53,633 nucleotides of DNA from an uncultured Acidimicrobiales bacterium. Lineage in GTDB: Bacteria; Actinomycetota; Acidimicrobiia; Acidimicrobiales; SZUA-35. The stretch is taken from positions 1 to 53,633 of the forward strand of contig CALJSB010000051.1 in the NCBI GenBank assembly GCA_937976305.1, written 5' to 3'. A program made the translations under genes and the position numbers. The notes beneath the pieces are model-generated. The model was not told where the DNA came from. It ran no database searches and saw only the letters and a program-made list of their open reading frames with translations. Of this stretch, positions 37,342 to 46,801 are shown piece by piece. Positions within the stretch are counted from its first letter, which is position 1; every line of letters begins with the position of its first letter.

Positions 37342-38614
37342 AACCGAGGCCGCGCTCGGCGCAGAGCGCCTTGGCCTCAACGAACTCTTCTTCGGTCTCG
37401 GCAAAGGTGTGGCGGCCGGCCGGATCGGTGAGCACGTAGTACATGAACGCTGACTCTGCGGGTCGGATTGCGGCCTCGAGCGAAGCACGACCCGGCGCGT
37501 TGATGGGCGTCGGGGGCAGTCCAACTCGGCCACGGCAGGCGTAGGGGTTCTCAGTGTCTTCGAGCACGCTGACGACGAGCTCGACCTGGCGGTCGCCAGC
37601 GCCGTAGATGCAGGTGGCGTCGATGCCAAGCGCCCACTGCTCACGAAGACGGTTGTAGATCACGCTGGCCACAAGGGGTCGCTCGGAATCGACACGGGTC
37701 TCGGCCTCGACAAGCGAGGCAACGATGAGCACTTCGTAGGCGGTGTAGCCGAGCTGGGTGTCGGCCGCGCCGTAGGCGAGCTCGCCCGAGACCTGTGAGA
37801 ACTCATCGGACATCTTGAGCAACACTTCGAAGGCGTCGTCTTCGGCGTTGACTTCGTAGGTATCGGGGAAGAGCAGGCCTTCCCAGCTCGTGGTTCCCGG
37901 CGGCCGGTAACGAGGCACGATCTGACCCGAAGCAAGAGCAGCTCGGAGTTCGGCCTCGGTCACGTTGTCGAGCTGGCTGGCGATCTCGGGAATAATCTCG
38001 TCGATCCAGAGGCCCTCTCGCACGGTGAACCGGGCGAACTCTTGGGGCCTCGGCCCGGCGTTGAGCACTTCGATCGCGTCGCTCGCTGCGGAGTTCTGAC
38101 GGAAGGTGTATTCGCCGGCCTGGAAGTTGCCTTCGCCTTCGTATTGGGCGTAGTACCGGAAGAAGGTCGAGTTCGGGATGACTTCGTTGTCTTGCAGGAT
38201 GCGACCGATGTCGGCCGTCGTTGCCCCGGTTGGCACGTTGAGCACGACTTCGGTGGTTGGCTCACCTTCGGGATCGAGCTGGGCTTCGAACCAGCCCCTG
38301 GCTCCGCGGTAGACAAACAGGCCGGCATAGATGATCAGCGCAAGGAAGATCAGGCCACGACCGATGCGATACCAAGCTGGGCGAACCGTGACGAACTCGT
38401 CGTCGTTCCAATACAGATCGTCCGGATCGTCGTAGTCGTCGAGCAGATCCTCTTCGACGACATGACCGTTTGAGGACGCACCATTGGCGTGCGTGCCGTT
38501 GGACGCGGCGACATCGCCGGACGTTCCAGACTCAACGAGGGTTGACGAATTCTCTACGGATTCGCCGACCTCACCGGTCTCGTCATCTTGGTCGAACAGA
38601 CCCACCAACGACAT
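37334..38614 (-). CDS. mltG: endolytic murein transglycosylase MltG
   Basis: Cuts nascent peptidoglycan strands at the membrane and helps set glycan length. The 426-residue protein has a long acidic cytosolic N terminus (1-80, rich in Asp, Glu, Ser, Asn), one membrane helix at about 87-103 (GLIFLALIIYAGLFVY), a LysM-like part (about 120-200) and the YceG catalytic domain. The catalytic Glu is Glu303 in ASLVEAETRVDSER, with EGLLFPDTY and VGLPPTPINAPG as further signatures. The final Cys residues are unusual. The order ruvX-mltG-aroE is conserved in actinobacteria. Confidence 0.93.
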   Translation of the reverse strand: MSLVGLFDQDDETGEVGESVENSSTLVESGTSGDVAASNGTHANGASSNGHVVEEDLLDDYDDPDDLYWNDDEFVTVRPAWYRIGRGLIFLALIIYAGLFVYRGARGWFEAQLDPEGEPTTEVVLNVPTGATTADIGRILQDNEVIPNSTFFRYYAQYEGEGNFQAGEYTFRQNSAASDAIEVLNAGPRPQEFARFTVREGLWIDEIIPEIASQLDNVTEAELRAALASGQIVPRYRPPGTTSWEGLLFPDTYEVNAEDDAFEVLLKMSDEFSQVSGELAYGAADTQLGYTAYEVLIVASLVEAETRVDSERPLVASVIYNRLREQWALGIDATCIYGAGDRQVELVVSVLEDTENPYACRGRVGLPPTPINAPGRASLEAAIRPAESAFMYYVLTDPAGRHTFAETEEEFVEAKALCAERGLGCG

Positions 38615-38669
38615 CGTAGAGGTTTCGAGCGCCTAGGCGAGTCACCCCTGTGAGGGGGTTTGCCAACTG

Positions 38670-39131
38670 CTACGACAAGCTCGTTGCATCAAGCCACGAT
38701 TGCAGGATCGTGGCCGCGGCAACCTGATCGATCATCTCCGATCGCGACGAACCCCGGATGCCTTGTTCACGAAGTGAACGGTCGGCGGTGACGGTTGTCA
38801 GCCGCTCGTCGTGGGTGACAACGTCGACCCCGGCAAGGCGCTGTTCGAGACGACGCCCGAGACGGCGCACTTCGTTCTGCACGGCACGGGCCGCGACCCC
38901 GATCTCGCCGTCAAGGTCGATCGGCAGGCCGACCACGATGGTCTTGGCGCCGATCGCTTCGGCGATCTCGCCAATGCGGCCGTGCTCGACTGATTCGTCA
39001 CCGACTCTCTTGATGGTTTCGTGCGGCGTAGCAACCAGTCCACCCGAATCGCAGATCGCAATCCCGATGCGCTTGGACCCGAAGTCGACACCGACGGCTC
39101 GGCGCTGGTTGTGGGAAGACCCTGTGGTCAA
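38670..39131 (-). CDS. ruvX: YqgF/RuvX Holliday-junction resolvase-like protein
   Basis: RNase H-fold nuclease implicated in pre-16S rRNA processing and possibly junction resolution. The 153-residue protein has GVDFGSKRIGIAICD with the first catalytic Asp, VVGLPIDLDG, VVTHDERLTTVTAD with the catalytic Glu, and ending residues EMIDQVAAATILQSWLD with the final Asp. The start is TTG, overlapping the alaS stop as TTGA. The gene pair alaS-ruvX is widely conserved. Confidence 0.93.
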   Translation of the reverse strand: MTTGSSHNQRRAVGVDFGSKRIGIAICDSGGLVATPHETIKRVGDESVEHGRIGEIAEAIGAKTIVVGLPIDLDGEIGVAARAVQNEVRRLGRRLEQRLAGVDVVTHDERLTTVTADRSLREQGIRGSSRSEMIDQVAAATILQSWLDATSLS

Positions 39132-41719
39132 GAGATGCCTGCGGCGGCCCGAGCCGAGTCGAGCGCGGCATCGATGCCGGCCGGTTCTTTGCCGCCGGCC
39201 ATGGTGAGGTCGGGTGCCTTGCGGCCACCACCCTGAATGGCCCCGAAGCCATCGGCAACGAGGTCGCCAGCGTCGAGTCCCGAATCGGGAGCAACGGCCG
39301 ACACCAGCGCAGCGCCACCTCCAGCGGGGGCACCGCCGAGAATGACGGCTTTGATCTCGGGCTGGTCCCGCAACGCAACGGCGAGGTCGCGCATGTCGTC
39401 TCGCTCAACGCCATCCACTCGTGCCACCACGATGCCGTCGACGGCCGCGGCCGCCAGTTCTGTTGCCCGGCCCGAGGCAGCCTGTTGACGTAGCGACTTG
39501 AGCTCGTCCTTGAGCGCCTTGATCTCGGTCACTCGCTTTTCGACCGCGTCGGTCAGATCGCCGCGTGGCGAGTTGAGCAGCTCGGCTGCTTGATCGATCG
39601 TTGCCTGTTCGGCCCGAAGCAAATCGATGGCGCCGGTGCCGGTCACGGCTTCGACTCGTCGAATGTTCGACCCGATCGAGCCTTCGGTGACGATCTTGAT
39701 CAGCCCGATGTCGCCGAGTGCGCTCACATGAGTGCCGCCGCAGAACTCGAGCGAGGGGCCGGCTTCGAGCACACGCACCAGGTCGCCGTACTTGTCACCG
39801 AAGAACGCGATGGCGCCTTTGTCTTCGGCCTGTTGCTTTGTCATCTCTTCGTGAGCGCAGGCGGGGTTCGACAACACCGCTGCATTCGACATGTCTTCGA
39901 TTTTGGCCACCTCGTCGGCGGTCAACGGTTCGAAGTGGCTGAAGTCGAAGCGAAGACGATCGGCATCAACGAGCGAGCCTTGCTGCTGCACGTGATCGCC
40001 GAGCACTTCACGCAGCGCCCAATGAAGAATGTGGGTGCCGGTGTGATTGCGGCGGATGGCGTCGCGCCGGACGACGTCGATCGAGATCGTGGCCTGTGAG
40101 CCAACGACGAGCTCACCTTCGGTGATACGAACGACGTGCCGGTGCACACCGGGCGCGGCATACACCGTGTCGAGAATCTCGGCTTGGCCGGTGTCGGTTT
40201 TGATCGTGCCCGTGTCGCCGACCTGGCCGCCCGATTCGGCGTAGCACGGGGTGCGGTCGGTGAAGACGCTCACCTCATCGGTGCCGAGGCCAGTGACGAG
40301 CAGCACCTGCGCACTCACGTCGGTCAGCTCGTCCCTGCCAACAAAGTCGGTGACGCCGTGGTCTTCGACCAATCCCTGCACCTGCTCGAAGTCGGGCGCT
40401 TGGCTCTGGTCTTTGCGGGCCGCCTTGGCTCGCTCTCGCTGCTCGGCCATGTCGGTCTCGAACCCGGCCCGGTCGACGGTGAAGCCTCGCTCGGAGACAA
40501 CTTCTTCGGTGACTTCATAGGGGAAGCCGTAGGTGTCGTGCAGCTGGAAGGCGACCGAACCGGCGAGCTCGCCGCCTTCGGGAACATCGGCGAGCTGCTC
40601 GTCGAGAATCTTGAGACCGTTGGCGAGCGTGCGACGGAACTGTGTTTCTTCACGCTCCACCACCGAACGGATGAGCTCGTGACTCGAGACGAGCTGCGGG
40701 TAGTCGTCGCCCATGATGTCGACAACGGCGTCGACGAGGCCTGGCGTGACGAGGTCGGTGACGCCCAACAGATAGGCGAAGCGGACGGCGCGGCGCATGA
40801 TGCGGCGCAGCACGTAGCCCCGATCTTCGTTTGACGGAAACACACCGTCGGAGATCAGGAAGGTCATGGTGCGGGCGTGCTCGGCGAGCACCCGCAGGGC
40901 GAGGTCGGAGTTGTCGTCGGCACCGAGCTCGTAGCCAGTGACATGGCTCGCCGTGGCAATCAGGCGAGCCATCTCGTCGATCTCGAAGACGGAGTCCTTC
41001 TCTTGCAGCACCGACAGGATGCGCTCGAGCCCAGCTCCGGTGTCGATCGACGGCTTGGGCAATGGTTTCGAGTTGCCTTCTTCGTCGGTCTCGAACTGCA
41101 TGAACACGAGGTTCCAGATCTCGACGTAGCGATCTTCGGCCTCGGGGTTTTCTGGGCCGCCTTCGGGGCCGTACCTCGGGCCTTTGTCCCAGAAGATCTC
41201 GGAGCACGGACCATTGGGGCCGGTGTCGGCCATGCGCCACCAGTTGTCTTCGTCGAGCCGCTGAATGCGCTCGCGAGGGACACCGACCTCGTTGGCCCAG
41301 ATCTCCTCGGCCTCATCGTCGCTGAGGTGGACGGTGACCCACAGGCGGTCGGGGTCGAGCCCGAGCACCTCGGTGAAGAACTCCCACGCTTGGGGGATGG
41401 CGGTTTCTTTGAAGTAGTCGCCGAAGCTGAAGTTGCCCATCATCTCGAAGAACGTGAGATGGCGTTGGGTGCGGCCGACTTCATCGAGGTCGTTGTGCTT
41501 GCCTCCGGCTCGCACGCACTTCTGCACGGTGACAGCGCGAGGATGGGGCGGCTTTTCTTCGCCGACGAAGTACGGCTTGAACGGCACCATGCCGGAGTTG
41601 ACGAACAGCAGCGTCTGGTCGTGCGGAATCAGGCTGGCCGAAGGAATCTCACGGTGATCGCGTTCGGTGAAGAACTCGACGAACCGGCGGCGCAGTTCTT
41701 TGGCATCAATGTTGGACAT
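39128..41719 (-). CDS. alaS: alanyl-tRNA synthetase
   Basis: Charges tRNA-Ala and edits mischarged Ser/Gly. The 863-residue protein has the class II core (LFVNSGMVPFKPYF, KHNDLDEVGRTQRHLTFFEM, SIDTGAGLERI), the editing domain with zinc ligands HTGTH and CGGTH (EFCGGTHVSALGDIGL), and a C-terminal C-Ala domain (QGGGRKAPDLTMAGG). The length is normal. It lies between the 193-residue protein gene and ruvX with a 29-base gap upstream; no T-box leader fits in that space. Confidence 0.96.
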   Translation of the reverse strand: MSNIDAKELRRRFVEFFTERDHREIPSASLIPHDQTLLFVNSGMVPFKPYFVGEEKPPHPRAVTVQKCVRAGGKHNDLDEVGRTQRHLTFFEMMGNFSFGDYFKETAIPQAWEFFTEVLGLDPDRLWVTVHLSDDEAEEIWANEVGVPRERIQRLDEDNWWRMADTGPNGPCSEIFWDKGPRYGPEGGPENPEAEDRYVEIWNLVFMQFETDEEGNSKPLPKPSIDTGAGLERILSVLQEKDSVFEIDEMARLIATASHVTGYELGADDNSDLALRVLAEHARTMTFLISDGVFPSNEDRGYVLRRIMRRAVRFAYLLGVTDLVTPGLVDAVVDIMGDDYPQLVSSHELIRSVVEREETQFRRTLANGLKILDEQLADVPEGGELAGSVAFQLHDTYGFPYEVTEEVVSERGFTVDRAGFETDMAEQRERAKAARKDQSQAPDFEQVQGLVEDHGVTDFVGRDELTDVSAQVLLVTGLGTDEVSVFTDRTPCYAESGGQVGDTGTIKTDTGQAEILDTVYAAPGVHRHVVRITEGELVVGSQATISIDVVRRDAIRRNHTGTHILHWALREVLGDHVQQQGSLVDADRLRFDFSHFEPLTADEVAKIEDMSNAAVLSNPACAHEEMTKQQAEDKGAIAFFGDKYGDLVRVLEAGPSLEFCGGTHVSALGDIGLIKIVTEGSIGSNIRRVEAVTGTGAIDLLRAEQATIDQAAELLNSPRGDLTDAVEKRVTEIKALKDELKSLRQQAASGRATELAAAAVDGIVVARVDGVERDDMRDLAVALRDQPEIKAVILGGAPAGGGAALVSAVAPDSGLDAGDLVADGFGAIQGGGRKAPDLTMAGGKEPAGIDAALDSARAAAGIS

Positions 41720-41748
41720 GGTGGCGGGAAGGATACCCGCGACCCCAG

Positions 41749-42330
41749 CTATCGATCCCAGGGTTTCGTGGGACGGCGGTAGGTCCGCTGCACCCGATTC
41801 ACCGGGGCGGCCGGAAGGCCCGGCCGGAAACGGCGCCGCCCGGAGCTGACCGCCGGCGGGACCTCAGGCAACGGCTCATCGATGGGTGAGTCGCGCAGAT
41901 CGAGCAGAGCATCGAGGGCTGCACCCTCACCTTCGGTCTCGCGCAGCACGTCGCTCTTCATTTGGCGACGAATCATCTCGGACTCGTCTCGCACTTCAGA
42001 TGCAGCGCTCCGGACACTGTCGAACAGGTGACGACGAGCGGTGACGACACGCTCGGTCGAGCGCTTCGTGCCACTGGCGATGCGCTTGGCTTGTACGGCG
42101 GCATCACGTGATCGCTGGGTGGCTACGATCGCGGCCCCGCCGGAACGAACGATGTCGCCCGGAAGCTTCTCGGCTGCCTTCACGACTGGTGCGGGCAGAC
42201 GATTCTCGAGATCAGCGGTGGCCGAGTCGATCGAGCGATCGAGCTTGTTTTTCACTCCGATGCGGGTGAGCGTCCGGGCCACCCAGCCCAGAATCACCCA
42301 GCGGAATCGGCGGATGAGCCAGCCGATCAC
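41749..42330 (-). CDS. uncharacterised membrane-associated protein
   Basis: A 193-residue protein of unknown function. The N terminus (VIGWLIRRFRWVILGWVAR) is hydrophobic and very basic and may lie at the membrane as an amphipathic helix. The middle (about 35-140) is predicted helical, with many Arg, Lys, Ser and Ala. The C-terminal 45 residues are Pro- and Arg-rich (PGLPAAPVNRVQRTYRRPT). GTG at 42330 overlaps the stop of the DUF948 gene (GTGA); the open frame runs further upstream inside that gene. Its position between the DUF948 gene and alaS recurs in actinobacteria, where such genes have no assigned role. Confidence 0.7.
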   Translation of the reverse strand: MIGWLIRRFRWVILGWVARTLTRIGVKNKLDRSIDSATADLENRLPAPVVKAAEKLPGDIVRSGGAAIVATQRSRDAAVQAKRIASGTKRSTERVVTARRHLFDSVRSAASEVRDESEMIRRQMKSDVLRETEGEGAALDALLDLRDSPIDEPLPEVPPAVSSGRRRFRPGLPAAPVNRVQRTYRRPTKPWDR

Positions 42331-42776
42331 GAGCGACCGTTCTTGATTGAACCGGCATTGCTTGAGCCGGTCAGGTCGACAATGGCACTGTCGACGATGG
42401 GGGCGTCTCCCTTCGGCTTCTTGCGACGACCCAGCCACGTCCGAGCGACCTTGCCGGTGCCCGAGGCGACGGCAAGAGTTCGAATGACGGGGTCTTGCAC
42501 CGCTTCATGGGTTCGGCGGCTGGTTTCGGAGATCGCGGTGGTGGCCTGGTCGGCGCGATCGAGCACGAGATCGACCTTGTCGAGCTCAGCATCCGCGTCG
42601 GCGACGAGTTGGCGCAGGTCGCGGAAGGCGCTCACGCCCTCGTCCCGCAGCGTGTGTGCCGTCTCTTCGAGTTTGACCAACGTGTTGTTGAGGTTGTTGA
42701 CCGCAGTGACCAAGAAGACAGCGGCCACAACAACGGCAATGGCGACGATGATGGCGGCAAACTCAGCAATGGTCAT
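42327..42776 (-). CDS. DUF948 family membrane protein
   Basis: A 149-residue protein with one N-terminal membrane helix (FAAIIVAIAVVVAAVFLVTAV) and a helical, probably coiled-coil cytosolic part (about 28-90, NNLNNTLVKLEETAHTLRDE and following heptads), which is the DUF948/YtxG-like layout. The C-terminal 40 residues are polar. It overlaps the rarA stop by four bases and the next gene by four bases, so the three are translationally coupled. Function is unknown; the family is linked with general stress in Bacillus. Confidence 0.78.
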   Translation of the reverse strand: MTIAEFAAIIVAIAVVVAAVFLVTAVNNLNNTLVKLEETAHTLRDEGVSAFRDLRQLVADADAELDKVDLVLDRADQATTAISETSRRTHEAVQDPVIRTLAVASGTGKVARTWLGRRKKPKGDAPIVDSAIVDLTGSSNAGSIKNGRS

Positions 42777-44104
42777 TCGGTCTGTCTTTCCGTCTCGCCG
42801 TCTTTCGGAGGAGCAAACGCTGCCTCGTAACCCCGGTCGGTCGGCCGGTAGTAGCGCCGCTCGGCAACATCGGCAGGCCGATACTGCTGGTCGACGACTC
42901 CGTCCGGGTGTGCGTGAGGATAGTCGTAGCCCTTGCCATGCCCCAGCGTGGCCGCACCTTTGTAACTGGCGTCGCGCAGATGCATGGGCACCTCGCCCGC
43001 CGGAAGCTCCTGCACATCGGCCATCGCTTCGTTGATTGCGGCATACGCACTGTTCGACTTTGGCGCCGTCGCCAGGTGCACAACAGCCTGGGCCAAATTC
43101 AGCCTCGCTTCAGGAAGGCCGACGAACTCGACGGCCCGAGCGGCGGCATCTGCGATCAAGAGGCTCATCGGGTCGGCCATGCCAACATCTTCGGAGGCCA
43201 AGATCACGAGACGGCGAGCAATGAATCGGGCGTCTTCACCAGCAGCCAGCATGCGGGCCAACCAATACAGCCCTGCGTCGGGGTCAGAACCTCGGATGCT
43301 CTTGATGAAGGCGCTGATGATGTCGTAGTGCTCATCTCGCCCGTAGCGCAGCGCTTTGAGATCAGTCGCGGCCTCGGCGTGGCTGATGTCGATCTGAGGC
43401 GATGCTGTCTCTTGTTCGGCCGCGGCTAAGGCAACGGCGACTTCGAGCGTGGTGAGGGCTTGGCGGCCATCGCCAGCGGCGCGGCCCGCGAGGTAGTCGA
43501 TCGCTTCGGGGCTGGCCGTGGCCCTCTCGGCCTCGAGCCCTCGCCTGATGAGTGTCGCCAGATCTTCGGGCTCGAGCATCTCGAGGCGGAACAGCGTCGA
43601 TCGGCTGCGCAGCGGGGCATTGACTTCGAAGAACGGATTCTCGGTGGTGGCGCCAATGAGCGTGAGCACGCCCGACTCGACCGCTGGCAACAACGCATCT
43701 TGCTGCGACTTGTTGAAGCGGTGCACCTCGTCCAGAAACAAGATGGTGCCCTGCCCCTGCGCTCCGAGGCGCTCTTCGGCCTCAGCGATGACGGCGCGAA
43801 CGTCCTTGACCGAGGCATTCACGGCCGACAGTTGCACGAACCGCTTCGACGAGGCTTCGGCCACGAGCCGAGACAACGTCGTCTTCCCGGTGCCCGCTGG
43901 GCCCCACAGAATGGCAGAGCTCAAACGGTCGGTGGCCACGAGACGCCTCAGCGAACCCTTCGGGCCGAGCAGGTGTTGTTGGCCAACGACGTCGTCGAGT
44001 GATCGGGGGCGTAGTCGAGCAGCCAGCGGGGCGCGGGACTCGAGCCGAGAGGCCGCAGCCGCTGCAAACAGATCATCACCCACACGGCGAGGGTAACGAC
44101 CCAT
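42773..44104 (-). CDS. rarA: replication-associated recombination protein A
   Basis: AAA+ ATPase of the RarA/MgsA/WRNIP1 family that acts at stalled replication forks. The 443-residue protein has Walker A GPAGTGKTT (68-76), Walker B TILFLDEVHRFNKSQQD, sensor 1 GATTENPFFEVN and the C-terminal tetramerisation domain with LARMLAAGEDARFIARRLV and AYAAINEAMADV. ATG 44104 follows an in-frame TTG one codon upstream. It opens the minus-strand gene run and is divergent from the next gene, 37 bases away. Confidence 0.93.
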   Translation of the reverse strand: MGRYPRRVGDDLFAAAAASRLESRAPLAARLRPRSLDDVVGQQHLLGPKGSLRRLVATDRLSSAILWGPAGTGKTTLSRLVAEASSKRFVQLSAVNASVKDVRAVIAEAEERLGAQGQGTILFLDEVHRFNKSQQDALLPAVESGVLTLIGATTENPFFEVNAPLRSRSTLFRLEMLEPEDLATLIRRGLEAERATASPEAIDYLAGRAAGDGRQALTTLEVAVALAAAEQETASPQIDISHAEAATDLKALRYGRDEHYDIISAFIKSIRGSDPDAGLYWLARMLAAGEDARFIARRLVILASEDVGMADPMSLLIADAAARAVEFVGLPEARLNLAQAVVHLATAPKSNSAYAAINEAMADVQELPAGEVPMHLRDASYKGAATLGHGKGYDYPHAHPDGVVDQQYRPADVAERRYYRPTDRGYEAAFAPPKDGETERQTE

Positions 44105-44141
44105 CAAGCACCCGGGCCCGCTAGCGAATTACTCTCTGGGG

Positions 44142-45077
44142 ATGGACGTCGTCGTCTGGGCTCTGTGGATCTGGATTGCTTTGTCGGCGGTCGCGCTCGT
44201 GGTCTACGTCTTTCGACGTGTCCGCTACAACCGGCGCCAGCGGGCCGCGGTGCTCAACAAGAAGCCGCTCCCGTCCACCAAAATCGGCCAAAAGGCCCTT
44301 AGTTCAGATGGCAAGACAGGCGACAGCGCTGGCGAAAGCCTCGTCCTTGGCACCACGGCATCGAGTCCGCCGCTGAAGAAGCGCCCAGTGGTGAAGGCGG
44401 AAGCAGAGAAGCCCGCCACCAGCAAGCCCGACACCAAAAAGATCGTCACGGCGAGCACGCCTGCCAAGCCCATCGAGAAGGCAGCTGAAGAACCAACGGA
44501 AGAGCCGGCCGATCACTCCAAGGGTGCGTCAGCCGGCCTTTCACTTGGTTCGCTGCTGGCGCCGCGATCGGAAGAACCCGCAACTGGTTCTGACGCACCG
44601 CCAGCTGAAGCCGACATCACGCTCCCCGCAGATGAGGAACCGGACCTCGATCTCAACGATGCGACCGAATCGAGTAAGACCCTCGCCGACCTCCTCGTTG
44701 GCATTCGACTTCCCTGCGATCTCATGCCGGTCGACGACATCGACCCCGACATTGCCGAAGTTGCCGTCACGCTCGTCACGATGACCTCTCCGCCCGAAAC
44801 GGTTGGCGTGATGCTGGCCGACGAACTCGAGCGGCTCGGCTACGCCATCTTCTCCCTCTCCGATTCCGAGGCGGTCGCCAAGCGCGATCTCGATGCGTCG
44901 GGCAACGCTGAGGATGTTCTGTCGTTGATCATCCGCACCGACGTCGGCCCAGACGGACACGGTGTGGCGAACGGATCAAACGGCGATGCACTGCCGTCAG
45001 CCGTCGCCGTCGACATGTGGGTCGGTGGGGGCGAGTCGCCTCTCCTCCCCAAGCAACGACGCCATCTCGACGTCTGA
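44142..45077 (+). CDS. membrane-anchored protein of unknown function
   Basis: A 311-residue protein with a single N-terminal membrane helix (VVWALWIWIALSAVALVVYV), a basic stop-transfer segment (RRVRYNRRQR), a long low-complexity linker (about 45-180, Lys/Pro/Ala/Glu-rich), and a compact C-terminal domain (about 185-290) with LADLLVGIRLPCDLMPVDD and ADELERLGYAIFSLSDSEAV. I do not recognise the C-terminal domain. Topology predicts the C-terminal domain in the cytosol. It is divergent from rarA with only 37 bases between the start codons, which leaves no room for two separate promoters with leaders. Confidence 0.7.
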   Translation: MDVVVWALWIWIALSAVALVVYVFRRVRYNRRQRAAVLNKKPLPSTKIGQKALSSDGKTGDSAGESLVLGTTASSPPLKKRPVVKAEAEKPATSKPDTKKIVTASTPAKPIEKAAEEPTEEPADHSKGASAGLSLGSLLAPRSEEPATGSDAPPAEADITLPADEEPDLDLNDATESSKTLADLLVGIRLPCDLMPVDDIDPDIAEVAVTLVTMTSPPETVGVMLADELERLGYAIFSLSDSEAVAKRDLDASGNAEDVLSLIIRTDVGPDGHGVANGSNGDALPSAVAVDMWVGGGESPLLPKQRRHLDV

Positions 45078-45232
45078 TCTAACGCCTGATTGCGTGGGCT
45101 CGTGACAGCCGTTTGACGCCGCCTTTCAGCGTGCTGTTTGGCCTCGCCAGCTTCACTGTCACACCCCATCTCTACGATGGTTCTCACTGGTCGAAACCCT
45201 CTCGAACTGTCGACGAATTGGAGGTGAATCAC

Positions 45233-46771
45233 ATGGCGACGACGCCCCAAAAGCTACTGCAGATGGCGTCCGATCTCGGACCACACGAAGACGTGTACGG
45301 CTCGCGAGCCCTGCTTGATTCTCTCTACGACGATGGCGGGGCGCTTCCGTCCGACTGGGCCGAGTTGCTTGTGCTCGATGCGGTCGACCAGTTCATCTCC
45401 AATGCCACCTCAGCAGACGATGCTGTGCCCTCCGAGCCGCTCGACCTTCTTGCGTCAATCGATTTCCTCGACGAGCTCGAAGCAAAGACGGCGGCGGCCA
45501 AGGCTGCCGTCCTCGCCCAGTACAACGACCGCCGCGCCTACAAGCCCGCCTTCCGCACTGCCGCCACAGCTCGGGCCCAACGCCGCCGGATGAACGGTCG
45601 CCACACCGGAGCCGAAGTCAACTTCGCCATCTCGTTGGCCAAGCTCCCGAGTGTTTTCGATGCCCTGGCCCGAGCGACGATCACGGTTGAACACGCCAAG
45701 CGCATCGTCCGGCTCCATGAAAAGTCATACCTTCGAGATGCGGTCGAGGCCGATCAAGACTGGCTGGTCAAGTCGGCCAGCTCACTGAGCTGGGCCGAGT
45801 TCGACCGCATGGTTGGCAACTGGTCCGAGCTGGTCGATCCGCGAGATCCGGCCGACCTCGACCCTGGCGCCGACAAGCGGGAGTTGAGCTGGGCTCACGG
45901 CGTTGGCGGCACGACGCTGGTGGCTCTCGCCATGCCGCATCTGATGTTCGAACAGGTGCAACAGATCCTGCAGGTCGAGTTCGATCGCCTGCTCGAAGAG
46001 GAGTGGGCCGAGGCCCGGGCGGCGTGCGAGGCCGAAGGCGGCAACCCCGACAACATCACCTCGGCGCATCTCCCCCGCACCGACAAGATGCGTTGGCACG
46101 ATGCGCTGATGATCGTGGTGCGGCGAGGTGGGATCAATCCTGACCTTGTCGACCCGGGCTGTTCAATCAGCGTTGCGGTCACGGTCGATCTGATGACGCT
46201 CATGTGGGCTGCCCAGGCGGCGAGCTCCAACGACTACATCCGATTCACGCGACCCGGCGCTGACGCAGACTCGGCTGACGATTCCGAAACGGCACGGCCC
46301 GACGCTGGCGACGAGCGGCTCGACGCTGTCGATTCGTATCGCTGTGAAACCGCCTCCGGTGTCCGCATCTCGCCGCAACTGGCGCTGTGGTGCGCTCTGG
46401 CAACACACATTCGTCGAGTCACCGCCGACGCCAGCGACCGCACGACCTCGGTCTCGTCGCCCGCTCGACTCTTCAACGACCTGCAGCGATTCGGCATGCT
46501 CGTGCGGGATCGGCACTGTCGGGGGCCCGGATGCGGGCGAAGATCGAGGAAGCTCCAGGCCGATCACGCCGATCCAGCCAGCCGAGCCGGCCCGACCCAC
46601 ACGGCCAACGGGCAGATGCTCTGCCCACCGTGCCACCGTCACAAGACTTGGCTTCAAGCCATGGGATTGCTCGATGCGGTGGGCCACCTTTGGAACCCAA
46701 ACCATGCGAAGCACCCCGACGCAGCGAACGCTGCGCCGCGGAGCCAGTCCAACGACCCTCGCCTGAACTGA
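45233..46771 (+). CDS. DUF222 / HNH endonuclease domain protein (13E12 type)
   Basis: A 512-residue protein with an N-terminal DUF222 domain (about 60-330; ATARAQRRRMNGRHTGAEVN, LAKLPSVFDALARATITVEHAKRI as the recurring helix pattern) and a C-terminal HNH nuclease fold at about 425-475. In the latter are the zinc Cys residues in HCRGPGCGRR, the ADHADP metal His, and GQMLCPPCHRHK. This is the actinobacterial 13E12 repeat family, present in many copies in some genomes and sometimes linked with mobile DNA. GGAGG nine bases before ATG 45233 fixes the start. No flanking repeats, intron or partner genes are visible. Confidence 0.87.
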   Translation: MATTPQKLLQMASDLGPHEDVYGSRALLDSLYDDGGALPSDWAELLVLDAVDQFISNATSADDAVPSEPLDLLASIDFLDELEAKTAAAKAAVLAQYNDRRAYKPAFRTAATARAQRRRMNGRHTGAEVNFAISLAKLPSVFDALARATITVEHAKRIVRLHEKSYLRDAVEADQDWLVKSASSLSWAEFDRMVGNWSELVDPRDPADLDPGADKRELSWAHGVGGTTLVALAMPHLMFEQVQQILQVEFDRLLEEEWAEARAACEAEGGNPDNITSAHLPRTDKMRWHDALMIVVRRGGINPDLVDPGCSISVAVTVDLMTLMWAAQAASSNDYIRFTRPGADADSADDSETARPDAGDERLDAVDSYRCETASGVRISPQLALWCALATHIRRVTADASDRTTSVSSPARLFNDLQRFGMLVRDRHCRGPGCGRRSRKLQADHADPASRAGPTHTANGQMLCPPCHRHKTWLQAMGLLDAVGHLWNPNHAKHPDAANAAPRSQSNDPRLN

Positions 46772-46801
46772 GCTGCTTGCCTCGTCACGTCAGCAACGCA
46801 G

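Noticed and set aside
38615-38669. Terminator between ruvX and mltG
   Set aside because: A CCCC/GGGG hairpin and a CGCCTAGGCG palindrome are present, but neither is followed by a T-run on the coding (minus) strand, and the gene run continues.
41720-41748. T-box leader before alaS
   Set aside because: The gap is 29 bases; no room for a T-box.
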